Positions 37,177 to 47,372 are shown, numbered from the stretch's first letter. The stretch is 64,000 nucleotides of DNA from Ignavibacteriota bacterium (GCA_016707525.1 JADJHP010000017.1:1-64000); one strand, 5' to 3'. The notes: generated by a model from the letters alone, not told the origin. Program-made: numbers and translations.

Positions 37177-39702
37177 CTAATGGATGAGGAGAAGTTTGCG
37201 GGCCTGGATGAAGGTGCCCGCTTCGAGCCGACAGAGGTAGACGCCACTGGCGAGGCCAAGCGCATCAAACCGGTCCTCGTAATACCCCGCCGCCATCTCT
37301 TCCGACCTCAGGACGGCCACTTCCTGACCGAGCGCGGAATAGACCACCAACCGTACCTGCGCGCGTTCAGGCATCCCATAGCGGATCAGCGTCGATGGAT
37401 TGAACGGATTCGGATGATTCTGATCAAGGAAGTAGACATCGGGAACGCCCGGCGTTGACCCCACCGTGCTGAGCACCGCCGAGAACTTCCACGGAACGCA
37501 GTAGGCGGATGTGCCTGCAACATTCTTCGCGCGCACACGCCAGTAGTATGTCCCCGCACCCGTCAGCGTAACAGCCTTCGCTGTATCTGCCAGCGTCGAA
37601 TCGTCGAACACGGGCGATGCGAACGTGGACGATGTCGCTATCTGGAGATGATAGGTCTCCGCACCCGCCACCCTGTTCCAGATGCATACCGGATCCTGCG
37701 GCACACCCGCCGCCAGGTTGGACGGGAAGACGAGGACAGGCATCGTTGGAGCGGCCGGCCATGCAGGACGGCGATAGACGCCCCGGCCCCATGTCCCGGC
37801 GTAGATGCTACCATCGGGGTGTATCGCTATGGAGGTAATGTCCGCGATCGGCAACCCGGAGTTCAAACGGTACCACGGGGAGGTGCCGTGGGTCGCAGAC
37901 ATCCAGACGTAGTCTGCTGTTGCCACGTACACATGCCCCTCGCTGTTGGTCGCGATCGCCTGGACCTTCGTGGACGGAAAACCGGAAGCCACGGCCCACG
38001 TGCTTCCGTTGTTCGTCGATCGGTACAGGCCGGTCCCGGTCCCTGCGAATATCCTGCCGGAAAGATCGGTCGCAAGTGCATACACGTCCAGGTCCGCCAG
38101 GCCGCCCGACGCAACGGCCCAGGTCGTCCCTCGCGTCGCAGACCGGAACACGCCGAAGTCGCCCGTACCTGCGAAGAGCGTATCCTGCGCGTTCCTGGCC
38201 AGCGCAAATACGGTCTTCCCCGAGAGCGGTCCGGCCAATGCGGAGTAGGTCCCGCCCGAGAATTTTGCGAACGCCCGCCCGTTGCTCGTGGGAAGCCCCG
38301 CAAGATACGTGGTGTCGCCCGCCCCGACCGTCACCGCATAAGGCAGGATCTTCGCCTGTGATGGAGGCGCGCTTGGCGCTCCCCCGGAATAGCCGGCGCG
38401 GGCCTCCTGCACGTCCGTCCAGTCATTCGAGGTCGTCGCAACGTTGCCCCAGCACGTTTCATAGGATGCGCCACCGGCTGTGAACCCTAACCCCTCTGCT
38501 ACAGAAGCCAGGAACCCATCGGACCCTTCACCCATCGACCACACGTATTGTGGCGGGAACGATGCATGCCATGCCGCACTCGTGCGCTGCACCCATGATC
38601 CGGGATCGCTTTCTCTCCGCCAGATGCCCATCTGGGTGCCGGCATAGAGTGCCCCATCCCGCGTGCAAAGCAACGAAGGAACGAAGCTGTTCCGCAGGTC
38701 ATCCGTGACATCGGTCCACCCCCGGCCCGACGCACGAAGGAGACGGCCCGCCGATGCGGCCATGAACAACGTTGTGCCGTCCGGACAGTAGACACTCCTC
38801 GCGCCATAACTGGCAGCAGCTGCAGTCGTCCAGGTGACCCCGTTGTTCGTCGACCGAACAAGGCTGCCATCGTTCTCGACCGCATACACATACCCATTGG
38901 CGAGGAATGCGAATCCCCGGCCCGTGAAACTCGAATCAAGCACGGTGTAACCCGTTCCATCAGTCTTTACACGTACCAACCTGTTAGGGGATTCAATGCC
39001 GAAGATGTAACCTCCCTTCGTGATAGCAAGATCCGAGAGCGAGGTATTCGCAATGAATGTGGTCCAGGATGTTCCTGAGGTCGTGGATTTGTAGGTCGCC
39101 TTTGTTCCGGAATCATCGCTTAAGCCAAGGTACAAGGCGCCGGAGGAGTCCATGGCCAGATTCCGGACCCAGGGATGGCCGACATACCCGGGGATCTTCT
39201 GCTCCCACGATGTGCCTCCATTCGTTGACCTCATATACCACGCGCCAACATCGGACGTGTAGCGTCTGCGCCAGATGTTCCCATTCGAATCGACCAGCAG
39301 GGCGGAGATCTCGACCGTGTCGATCACCGTCCAGCCCGCTCCTGCATTCGTGGATCGGTACAGATAGCCCGTTGCCGGTTCCAGGATCGGAGAATGGCTC
39401 CCCTGATACGGCCTCCCGTACGTCAGCGCCAGAAGGTCTCCGTCCGGTTCGACCGCCATGAGTTGGACGTTCTGTTCCTGAAGCCCGCTTGCCGAACGTT
39501 TCCAGTTGATACCGTCCACCGAGCGATAGACACCCGACGCATCGGTGCCGAGATACATCTCGCCCTCCTCCGTACACACGAAGCATTGAACCTGACCGGC
39601 CAGTGGTCCGCCGGTGTATGTCCAGGGCACCGACACCTGACAGGCGGCGTCGGGAGAGAACAGAATGACTATCAGACAGGCAACGACAAGTGATGTGCGC
39701 AT
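37177..39702 (-). CDS. T9SS-secreted beta-propeller (sortilin/BNR-like) protein
   Basis: An 841-residue exported protein (signal peptide ending near DAACQ). The bulk is a series of propeller blades with BNR/Asp-box-like motifs: RSVDGINWKRS, RSTNAGAGWTV, RSTNGGTSWEQ, KSTTSGTSWTT, RSTNNGVTWTT and RSATRGTTWAV. A fibronectin-III-like region follows (YHLQIATSSTF, YYWRVRAKN). The C-terminus is a type A T9SS domain (NHPNPFNPSTLIRY, LGQEVAVLR, GVYLCRLEAG). The fold is common in surface or secreted binding proteins; no catalytic motif is seen. A GAAGGGG purine-rich site precedes the ATG. Confidence 0.85.
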   Translation of the reverse strand: MRTSLVVACLIVILFSPDAACQVSVPWTYTGGPLAGQVQCFVCTEEGEMYLGTDASGVYRSVDGINWKRSASGLQEQNVQLMAVEPDGDLLALTYGRPYQGSHSPILEPATGYLYRSTNAGAGWTVIDTVEISALLVDSNGNIWRRRYTSDVGAWYMRSTNGGTSWEQKIPGYVGHPWVRNLAMDSSGALYLGLSDDSGTKATYKSTTSGTSWTTFIANTSLSDLAITKGGYIFGIESPNRLVRVKTDGTGYTVLDSSFTGRGFAFLANGYVYAVENDGSLVRSTNNGVTWTTAAAASYGARSVYCPDGTTLFMAASAGRLLRASGRGWTDVTDDLRNSFVPSLLCTRDGALYAGTQMGIWRRESDPGSWVQRTSAAWHASFPPQYVWSMGEGSDGFLASVAEGLGFTAGGASYETCWGNVATTSNDWTDVQEARAGYSGGAPSAPPSQAKILPYAVTVGAGDTTYLAGLPTSNGRAFAKFSGGTYSALAGPLSGKTVFALARNAQDTLFAGTGDFGVFRSATRGTTWAVASGGLADLDVYALATDLSGRIFAGTGTGLYRSTNNGSTWAVASGFPSTKVQAIATNSEGHVYVATADYVWMSATHGTSPWYRLNSGLPIADITSIAIHPDGSIYAGTWGRGVYRRPAWPAAPTMPVLVFPSNLAAGVPQDPVCIWNRVAGAETYHLQIATSSTFASPVFDDSTLADTAKAVTLTGAGTYYWRVRAKNVAGTSAYCVPWKFSAVLSTVGSTPGVPDVYFLDQNHPNPFNPSTLIRYGMPERAQVRLVVYSALGQEVAVLRSEEMAAGYYEDRFDALGLASGVYLCRLEAGTFIQARKLLLIH

Positions 39703-40035
39703 GGACCGTGCCCCTTCGGCGATGTGGAACAGGTCTGTTGGGATGAATGATGCCGTGGTTCGCTACCGGACAGAGTGTGCATGAATGCACATGCGTGCGG
39801 CGTCCTCGTAAGCGTTCCAGAGGACGACCGTGCCGCAAAGTACCTTTTCCACCCCCCCCCTGTCAAGCCCACAGACATCGTCATTTTGTTCTATTTTTGG
39901 GGCAGCCACGTGGCCATGAATATACTCCGTGCACGGGGTGGGGACTCCGGTTTCTTTGAAATCTGCGTCAATAGAGCAGGGTCTCCGATGGCGTGATTTT
40001 TGCTCCAAATTCAGCAGGATCTCGCACGGCACCCA
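39703..40035. other. Divergent intergenic region with possible Bacteroidota-type -10 box
   Basis: A gene-free stretch between the propeller gene (minus) and the corrinoid operon (plus). A TATTTTTG at 39892-39899 matches the Bacteroidota TAnnTTTG element on the plus strand, but no convincing -33 partner is seen. A run of nine C bases lies near 39852-39860. No TAACA array is present. Confidence 0.35.
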
Positions 40036-40701
40036 ATGATCGATCACGTACTTACTGCGTTCAACGAGGCTATCTTCGACACGGACCGGCAGCGCGCGCT
40101 GCGGGTCATCCACGAAGCCGAGCAGGACGGCATCCTCCCCGAAGATATCGTCTTCAAGGTCGTCGTCCCCTCGATCCACATCATGATGAAGTCCACCAGC
40201 GAACGGCGGACTCCGAGCATCGCCCAACATTTTGTGGCCGCGCAGATCGCCTCCGAGGTCACCGAAAGCATGGTGGGCAAGTTCGCCCGGTCACCTGAGA
40301 TCATCGGCCGCGTCGTCATCGGTACTTCTGTTGGCGACATGCACGGACTCGGGAAACGCATCGTGAGCGGGTGCCTCAAAGCGCTGATGATCGAAGTGAT
40401 CGATCTCGGGCTGAATGTCCAGGCCGAACGCTTCGTAGAAGAAGCGATCGCGCACAACGCCGATGTGATCGGCGTGTCATCCATGATGGTGCACACGGCG
40501 CGCGGACCGTCCGCGGCGCCCGGGGTCCGCACACTCCTGAGAGACCGCGCCCTCGAACAGCGCATCAAACTTGTCGTCGGCGGTGCTCCCTACCGCTTCG
40601 ATCATGATCTCTATCGCACTGTCGGAGCAGACGCGTGGGCCGAGGACGGCATCGTCGCAGGTACCGTGATCAGCGCACTGATCAAAGAGGTCCGCCAGTG
40701 A
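40036..40701 (+). CDS. Corrinoid (B12)-binding methyl-carrier protein, MtaC/MttC-like
   Basis: A 221-residue two-domain protein. The N-terminal helical cap (about 1-85) is the methionine-synthase B12-binding module-cap type. The C-terminal Rossmann-like domain has the cobalamin motif GDMHGLG, with His103 as the expected lower cobalt ligand, then NADVIGVSSMMVHT and LVVGGAPYRF. Such proteins carry a methyl group on cobalamin between two methyltransferases. It overlaps the UroD-family methyltransferase gene by GTGA. The ATG at 40036 is chosen; upstream in-frame TTG at 40000 is possible, and no good Shine-Dalgarno decides. Confidence 0.88.
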   Translation: MIDHVLTAFNEAIFDTDRQRALRVIHEAEQDGILPEDIVFKVVVPSIHIMMKSTSERRTPSIAQHFVAAQIASEVTESMVGKFARSPEIIGRVVIGTSVGDMHGLGKRIVSGCLKALMIEVIDLGLNVQAERFVEEAIAHNADVIGVSSMMVHTARGPSAAPGVRTLLRDRALEQRIKLVVGGAPYRFDHDLYRTVGADAWAEDGIVAGTVISALIKEVRQ

Positions 40702-41732
40702 ATACGTCGATGGAACGGCTCGTTGCGGCGATCAATGGAACTCCGGCGGACAGGATCCCCGTGTTCTGCAACCTGCTCGACCAGGGAGCGAAAGAGCTCG
40801 GACTCGACCTTGAATCGTACTACACCAGCGGCGAGCATGTCGCCGAAGCACAGCTCCGCATGCTCCGGAAGTATGGACATGACAACGTCTGGAGCCTCTT
40901 CTATGTCGGCAAAGAGGCGGAACTGCTCGGATGCAAGAAGATCCTGTTCGCCCGGGAAGGACCGCCCAATGTGATGGACTTCGTCATCCGTACCCTGGAT
41001 GATATCGACACCCTGGAGGTGCCCGAACGGCTGGAGGATCATCCGGCGTTCACCGAACAATCCCGGTGCCTTGCCATCCTGCGGAACGAGGTCGGCGGGA
41101 AGGTGCCGATCTGTTCGTACATCTCGTCGTCCATGACGATCCCCGCGATGCTCATGGGGATGGAACGCTGGCTCGAATTGCTGCTCCTTGGCCCCGAGGA
41201 GAAGCGCGACCTGCTCCTCGCAACGTGCCACGAGTTCTTCGTTCGCGAGGTCCGCGCCTGCCGTGCGGCGGGGGCGGATGTCATCGTGTACGCAAACCCC
41301 TTCGGGTCCACGGATTTCGTGCCGATGAGCATCTTCACCTCCCTTTCCCTGCCGTGGATCATGCGCGATATCCAGGCCATCGGTCCGGACGGGGTCGTGT
41401 ACTACTGTGGCATGGCACGGATGAACGACGTCATCGGCGTTGTCCGCGAACGGACCGGGCTCGGCACGTACTATGTGAGTCCGCTGGACGACCTCGCATC
41501 GGCGAAACAGATCATCGGCACGCAGGGGCTGACCTGCGGGGTCATCAACGATATCAGATTGATCGAATGGTCTCCTGCAGAGATCCGGCAGGAGGTGAAA
41601 CGCATGATGGAGGCAGGGATGCCCGGAGGACATTTCCTGTTCGGCACCGGCGTCATGCCCTACTGTATCCCGGAAGAGAACATCAGGACCATGCTCAATG
41701 CAGCATACGAATACGGACGGTGGCTCCAGTAG
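40698..41732 (+). CDS. UroD-family corrinoid methyltransferase (MtaA/MtbA-like)
   Basis: A 344-residue uroporphyrinogen-decarboxylase-fold protein. Its partner gene (corrinoid protein) points to methyl transfer, as in MtaA/MtbA, rather than haem synthesis. Blocks seen are MERLVAAINGTPADRIPVFC, GADVIVYANPFGS, YYCGMARMNDVIG and GTGVMPYCIPEENIRTM. In MtaA-type enzymes zinc is held by HxC plus a later Cys; here the first position reads Tyr-Tyr-Cys while the later Cys (in PYCIP) is kept, so metal binding may differ. The GTG at 40698 overlaps the previous stop; an ATG at 40710 is the alternative. The last codons overlap the DUF1638 start. Confidence 0.85.
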   Translation: MNTSMERLVAAINGTPADRIPVFCNLLDQGAKELGLDLESYYTSGEHVAEAQLRMLRKYGHDNVWSLFYVGKEAELLGCKKILFAREGPPNVMDFVIRTLDDIDTLEVPERLEDHPAFTEQSRCLAILRNEVGGKVPICSYISSSMTIPAMLMGMERWLELLLLGPEEKRDLLLATCHEFFVREVRACRAAGADVIVYANPFGSTDFVPMSIFTSLSLPWIMRDIQAIGPDGVVYYCGMARMNDVIGVVRERTGLGTYYVSPLDDLASAKQIIGTQGLTCGVINDIRLIEWSPAEIRQEVKRMMEAGMPGGHFLFGTGVMPYCIPEENIRTMLNAAYEYGRWLQ

Positions 41733-42333
41733 CGCACCTGCGCAGGAGCTGACCTTCCTCATAGGCTGCGGGATCCTGGCCCGGGAGATCCGATCCCTGA
41801 TCAGGAAAAATCATTGGCCCCTCGAACCCATCCTGCTCGACCCGGACCTGCACAACGATTTCTGCTCGCTTGAGAGGGCGCTCGCATCCTCCCTCACCGC
41901 GCATCGATCCGACAGCACGGTCGTCTTCTATGGCTGCTGCCACCCCAGGATCGACGATATCGTGGCCGGGGCACAGACGGTGCGCACCCAGGGACAGAAC
42001 TGCATCGAGATGCTGCTCGGCCACGACGTGTTCAGCAGGGAAGTGGAACAGGGGGCCTATTTCCTGATGGAAGCATGGGCACGCAACTGGCACCGCGTGA
42101 TCGCCAATGCATTTGGCACCACGACGCCAGATGTCATCCGATCCATTTTCAACGAGGACCGCCGGTACCTCCTGGCGCTCCGGACCCCCTGCACCGGCGA
42201 CTTCACCGGGGCGGCCGAAGAAGCAGGGCGCGTTGCCGGCCTGCCGGTCAGATGGATGGACGTCTCCCTCGACGCTCTGGAAGACACGCTCCGTACCGCC
42301 ATCGTGCTCCGATCATCGGCGAATGTCCCATGA
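41698..42333 (+). CDS. DUF1638-family protein
   Basis: A 211-residue protein. Sequence such as LTFLIGCGILAREIRSLI, VVFYGCCHPRIDDI, QNCIEMLLGHDVFSREV and QGAYFLMEAWARNWH matches the DUF1638 pattern with several conserved Cys and His residues. The family has no established function but repeatedly occurs beside corrinoid proteins and UroD-type methyltransferases, as here. It overlaps the upstream gene by 35 bases and the kinase gene by ATGA, so all four genes are translationally linked. A role in corrinoid activation or methyl transfer is inference from context. Confidence 0.75.
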   Translation: MQHTNTDGGSSSAPAQELTFLIGCGILAREIRSLIRKNHWPLEPILLDPDLHNDFCSLERALASSLTAHRSDSTVVFYGCCHPRIDDIVAGAQTVRTQGQNCIEMLLGHDVFSREVEQGAYFLMEAWARNWHRVIANAFGTTTPDVIRSIFNEDRRYLLALRTPCTGDFTGAAEEAGRVAGLPVRWMDVSLDALEDTLRTAIVLRSSANVP

Positions 42334-43664
42334 ACGGGGAGATCGCCACGGACCGCGACGTTGCTGCACTCGAAGAACGCGTGCGCAAACTTGCCGGCGA
42401 GAAGTCATCCCTCGAACTCGTGATCAGCCTGATGAACCGGATGAGTGAAGCGCCAGGACTCGACACCACCATCCAGAACATGCTCCATGCCCTGGCCGAT
42501 GTGATCGGCGGACTCGACCTCATCCTCTACTACATGCGGGAGGGCGAGATCCATTCCGCCGACATCAATGGCAGTGCGCGCCACGACACGTCCATCGCCG
42601 ATCCCCTGGTCCAGCGCGTGTTCACATCGCGGCAACCCGAAGAGATCGAGCAACCGTTCGAGGACACCAGGATGACCACCGAAGAGTTCGCGAGTGCGTA
42701 TACCTGGGCCGTACCCCTTCTGGTGGGAGAGGAACTCATCGGGGTCTTCAAGATCGAATGCCTGCACATCAGTCTGGGCGACATGCCACGCGAACTCTCC
42801 ACCTTCTTTGCGTACGCTGCGATGGTACTGAAGAACGCGATCCTTGGGCACTCGCGCCTGCAACACGCCTACACGGCGCTGTCGGCGGAGGTGAAGGTCC
42901 GGAAGCAAGCAGAGGAACAGCTCCTTGATCTGAACAGGGAACTGGAGGCACGCGTCCTCGCACGCACCGCGCAATTGCAGCGGGCGAACGAACACGTGCG
43001 CGCGAGTGAGGAGGGGATCCGCCGTTCCCTGCGGGAAAAGGAGATCATGCTGAAGGAGATCCACCATCGGGTCAAGAACAACCTCCAGATCATCTCGAGC
43101 CTTCTGAGCCTGCAATCCGGCCGATACCGCGACCAGGAGATCCTCCGCGCGTTCGACGAGAGCCAGAGGCGTGTCCGCACGATGGCCATGGTGCACGAAC
43201 AACTCTACCGGTCGGAGAACTTTGCCAGCATCGAGTTCGGCGAAAACCTCAAAAGGATCACCCGGGAACTGGTCTCGGCCTACGGCAGGGTGGGCATCCA
43301 ACTCTCTCTGGACATCGAGCCGGTCACTCTGGCGATCGACAATGCGATCCCCTGCGGACTGATTGCGAACGAGCTCCTGTCGAATGCCCTGAAGCACGCG
43401 TTCCCCGCAGACCGTCGTGGAACGGTGTCGATCAGCCTGCATATGATCGATCCCTCGCATGCGCGCCTGATCGTCAGCGACGATGGGGTGGGCCTCCCCG
43501 AAGGAAAACGCGGCTGCGAGCACCCTACGACCCTCGGCATGACGCTGGTAACATCGCTGGCCGAGCAGATCGATGGATCGCTGACCTGCGCCACCGGTGC
43601 GGGCTGTACCTTTTCCCTCGATATCCCCCTCCCGCCCGCCGATCCGGCGCACGTGCCTCCTTGA
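42330..43664 (+). CDS. GAF-domain histidine kinase (HisKA_2 type)
   Basis: A 444-residue soluble sensor kinase without TM segments. An N-terminal coiled coil leads into a GAF-like domain (about 40-180; LDLILYYMREGEIHSADING, AVPLLVGEELIGVFKIE). A second coiled coil precedes the HisKA_2 dimerisation box EIHHRVKNNLQIISSLLSLQS with phospho-acceptor His245. The ATPase has CGLIANELLSNALKHAF (N box), VSDDGVGLP (G1) and TLGMTLVTSLAEQIDG. No response regulator is adjacent. The ATGA overlap with the DUF1638 gene places it in the corrinoid operon, so its cytoplasmic GAF domain may sense a corrinoid or C1-related signal. Confidence 0.88.
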   Translation: MNGEIATDRDVAALEERVRKLAGEKSSLELVISLMNRMSEAPGLDTTIQNMLHALADVIGGLDLILYYMREGEIHSADINGSARHDTSIADPLVQRVFTSRQPEEIEQPFEDTRMTTEEFASAYTWAVPLLVGEELIGVFKIECLHISLGDMPRELSTFFAYAAMVLKNAILGHSRLQHAYTALSAEVKVRKQAEEQLLDLNRELEARVLARTAQLQRANEHVRASEEGIRRSLREKEIMLKEIHHRVKNNLQIISSLLSLQSGRYRDQEILRAFDESQRRVRTMAMVHEQLYRSENFASIEFGENLKRITRELVSAYGRVGIQLSLDIEPVTLAIDNAIPCGLIANELLSNALKHAFPADRRGTVSISLHMIDPSHARLIVSDDGVGLPEGKRGCEHPTTLGMTLVTSLAEQIDGSLTCATGAGCTFSLDIPLPPADPAHVPP

Positions 43665-43733
43665 TTGTGGACCGTCGCCGAAGTACCTTGCATGATCGCC
43701 TTTCCACATTTCTGAAGGAAGGATCCTGACCCT

Positions 43734-46425
43734 GTGCGAACTTCGCTCCTGTGTGCTTTCCTGTGTCTCTCTGCCTTCATCGCCCGCGGGGCCTTCCTGC
43801 GCGATGTGCCGGTGACCGTTCGTCAACCCGATGGAACGGTTCTCCCATGCTACGCATCGGGAGACGAGTTCTACAACTGGCTGCACGACCGGCAGGGATT
43901 CACGATCGTTCAGGACCCGGCGACCGGGATGTACGTCTATGCACAACGGAGTGGCGACCGGCTGATCAGCACCCGTGTGGTCGCCGGACACGAGGATCCA
44001 GGGTCTGCCGGCCTCACGCCATACGCCACGATCTCTGCTGCTGCCGCTGCTCAGATCCGCGCCGCGATGCCGTGGTATGAACCTCCCGCACGGGCGCTGG
44101 CACCACGGACCGGCGTCCTCAACAATGTGGTCATCTTCATCCGCTTCAGTGATGATGCCGAGTTCACCGACCCGCCGTCGAAATATGACAATGCCTTCAA
44201 CGTCACCACCCCGGGCGTGAATTCGATGTACAACTACTTCAAAGAGGTGTCCTACGGACGGCTCGAGGTGTTCACGACGTTCTATCCGCTGAACATCGGT
44301 GCCACCGTGCTGAGCTATCAGGATATCCAGCCGCGCGCGTATTTTCTCCCCTACAGCGCAACCAACACCGGCGGCTATGTGAACGACCAGTACACCCGTG
44401 AACGGGAATTGCTCGTCCGTGCGGCCGCCTCGGTGTCGGCACAGATCCCGACCGGGCTGGTGGTGGACGGCGATAACGATGGGTACGCCGACAATGTCTG
44501 CTTCATCGTAAGGGGCACGCCGTCCGCATGGGCGACACTCCTCTGGCCCCACATGTCCTCGATGGGAAGTTCCGGGCCAACGCTTGGCGGGAAGAAGATC
44601 GGCGCATACAACTTTCAGATCGAATCCATGGCCGGGGTCAATGTGCTGTCGCATGAGATGATGCACACCCTCGGCGCACCCGATACGTACCGGTATGCCT
44701 CCCCGGACGCCGTAGCCCCGACCGGTGCCTGGGACATCATGGCATCCACATCGAACCCGCCCCAGCATTCCGGAGCGTACCTCCGGTACCGGTATATGAC
44801 GTGGATCTCGTCCCTCCCGAAGATCACCACCTCAGGACGCTATGCATTGCATCCCGTGAGTTCGCCGACCAACAACTGCTACCGCATCGACTCGCCGAAC
44901 CCGGGAGAATTCTTCGTCCTCGAATACCGAAAGAAGACTTCCATTTTTGAGAACTCCCTCCCCGGACAGGGCCTTCTCGTCTACCGGATCGACAGCCTCA
45001 TTTCCGGCAATGCGAACGGCCCGCCCGATGGGATCTACATCTACCGCCCCGGGGGCAACCCGACCACGAGCTGGCCTCCGAACGGCAGCCTGAATCAGGC
45101 GGCATTCAATGCGAGCGGACGTACGGCGATCAACGATACCACCGACCCGGCGTGCGTGCTCACCTCCGGGGCGCGAGGGAATCTGGACATCTCGGATGTC
45201 AGTGCGATCGGCGATAGCATTGCGTTCACGGTGACGATCACGGAGAAGAAACCGGAGTGGACACTTTCACGGCTCTCACCCGCCAATGAGGTGAACGACA
45301 TCGCATTCCCGCAAGCACAATCCGGATGGGCCACAGGTTCGTCCATCCTGTTCCGTTCGACGAACAGCGGAGGCACGTGGGTCAACCTCCCTAACCGGCC
45401 GGTTGCCACACTCTACGGTGTCACCGCGGTCGACAATATGCGCGCATGGGCGGTAGGATCCACCGCAGTGTACCGGACAACCGATGGCGGGTCATCGTGG
45501 GAACACCACCTTCCTGACCATTCCCGGTGGCGGACGCCTCTATGCCATTTCCATGCTCTCAGCTTCGACCGGCTGGGTTTCCGGCGCAGGAGGCACGCTC
45601 TACAAGACAACGAATGGTGGGAACAACTGGACGCTCGTCATCACCGGAACGCCCCGGATACTCCGCGCTTTCCACTTCCGCGATGAAGCCCATGGCTGGG
45701 CGGTGGGTGATGGAGGCACGGTGGCATCAACATCGGACAGTGGCTCGAGTTGGTCCGTTGCGACGTTCACCGACACACTCGCGTTCAACGGGGTGGCGTT
45801 CGCAGATTCACTCACCGGGGTGATCGTCGGAAGGTACGGGCGGGTGTACCGCACGACCAATGGTGGCGCACTCTGGACGATCCAGAGCATCCCGACACGT
45901 TCTCACCTGAATGCCGTTGCATTCCATGGCCGCGATTCAGGATGGATCGCCGGAGACAATGGCACGATCCTGCAGACGACCGATGGGGGCACCGCGTGGA
46001 GGGGAACCGTCAGCGGCACGATGGTGAACCTCCGGTGCATCGCACCTACGGATGCCCGCATCCAGTGGATCGCAGGGAGTTCCGGGACCATCCTCCGAAC
46101 GCCGGCGGCAACAACAGGGATCGATCCTGATGACGTGGCAGCGCAACCTCTCATGATCTCCCTCGCGCAGAATTACCCGAATCCCTTCAACCCGGCCACC
46201 ACGATCTCCTATGCGGTGCCCCGTAGCACCCACGGGCCGGGGATGGTCGAGCTGAAGGTGTACGATCTGCTCGGACGGGAAGTGGCAACGCTGGTCCACC
46301 AGCCACAGGGTCCGGGCGAGTACACCGTCCCATTCCATGCGACCGGCCTTGCAAGTGGCGTCTATGTGTACCGGCTGGCGATCGACGGCACCACAGCGGC
46401 GCGAACAATGCTCCTCATGAAGTAA
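43734..46425 (+). CDS. Secreted M6-like metalloprotease with propeller repeats and T9SS domain, one frame break
   Basis: An exported protein of about 897 residues starting at GTG (signal peptide to about residue 20). The protease domain has the zinc motif HEMMHTLG (His307, His311) and DIMAS downstream, as in immune-inhibitor-A/M6 peptidases. BNR-like blades follow (RSTNSGGTWVN, RTTDGGSSWE). At 45499-45504 one base appears missing; the next frame continues NTTFLTIPGGGRLYAI, further blades (KTTNGGNNWT, RTTNGGALWT, QTTDGGTAW) and the type A sorting domain (NYPNPFNPATTI, LGREVATL, MLLMK). The frame change falls between two repeat motifs with correct spacing, so it is probably a sequencing indel. 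Confidence 0.85.
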
Positions 46426-46450
46426 GTGCGCAGGGTCGTCTCTGAAGTGT

Positions 46451-46495
46451 GAATGCCGCAGAGCCGCGGATCATCCCCGCGACTGTACGGCATTC
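46451..46495. terminator. Bidirectional terminator hairpin
   Basis: Outer 8-bp stem (46451-46458 with 46488-46495) and an inner G+C stem around 46465-46481, between convergent genes ending at 46425 (+) and 46524 (-). Confidence 0.6.
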
Positions 46496-46523
46496 CTACC
46501 TCTCGGCCCCAATGACAGTGTGG

Positions 46524-47096
46524 TTACTTCCCTTTTCCCTGGGCATCACGTGCCGCGGTCCACGGCGGGACAACACCGGCCATGCGGGCGTAGGCGATCG
46601 ACTGTCCGAGATGCTCGTGCTGATGTGAGAGTATCAGCATGAAGAGCGATCGCACGGTCATCGGATTCCCGAAGAACTCCACGGATTTTTCGAGGTCTGC
46701 ATCGGAGAGTTCCTTGACCGAGGCTTTCAGGAATTCGAATGATCGGACCAATCGTTCCGAAAGCTCCTTCTTCCCGGTCAGCGTCTTCTCCCACTTCTCT
46801 GCATCCGCAGGACCCGTGATCGTGATGTCTTCCGGCAACTTGATGCCCGCGATCTGTGCCATCATGAAGTTGGCGAATGCGAGGTGGGCATAGACCTCAC
46901 TGACGGAGCGGACACCCTTCGCCGGGCGCCAGGAGAATTTCTTGTCCGGAACCGTATTCTCGAGATCCATGATCTCCTTCTGCACATATTCAATGTGGTG
47001 GAGAAGGTCCGTCTGGAATCCACTCCCTGCGAATGCTGAAGAGAGCATTGCCACAGAGAGGAGACAAGGAACAAGCAAGAGTCGGAGTGTGCGCAT
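46524..47096 (-). CDS. Exported DinB-like four-helix protein
   Basis: A 190-residue protein with a signal peptide (MRTLRLLLVPCLLSVAM, cleavage after AFAG). The mature part is a DinB/YfiT-type four-helix bundle with the three metal-ligand positions: DLLHHIEYV, VYAHLAFAN and SHQHEHLGQ. Most DinB proteins are cytoplasmic thiol-dependent transferases or hydrolases; export is less usual but recurrent in Bacteroidota. The enzymatic role is unknown. The chosen ATG has AAAGGA upstream; the open frame extends 87 codons further upstream but that part looks like shadow sequence. Confidence 0.8.
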   Translation of the reverse strand: MRTLRLLLVPCLLSVAMLSSAFAGSGFQTDLLHHIEYVQKEIMDLENTVPDKKFSWRPAKGVRSVSEVYAHLAFANFMMAQIAGIKLPEDITITGPADAEKWEKTLTGKKELSERLVRSFEFLKASVKELSDADLEKSVEFFGNPMTVRSLFMLILSHQHEHLGQSIAYARMAGVVPPWTAARDAQGKGK

Positions 47097-47372
47097 ACGC
47101 GGGTCCTTTGGAAGAGTGGGACAGCAGTACGTTTCGGCCATACGCTTACCTGCAGCAGGATGGGCATGCAGCCGGTGTGACATGAATAAGGAGAGCATAC
47201 TCCAGAACAGGGGGAAGTCCCACATTGTTCCTTCCCCGGCGCGAATCCCCATGCGATCCCTGTCTTGACTTTGGATACCGGGAACGGTACGTTGATATTC
47301 AGAAGGCTGGATTTCCGGCCTCTCCCACGCGCTCGGCAACACGCCCACGTCACACACGAACTGGAGAACCCT

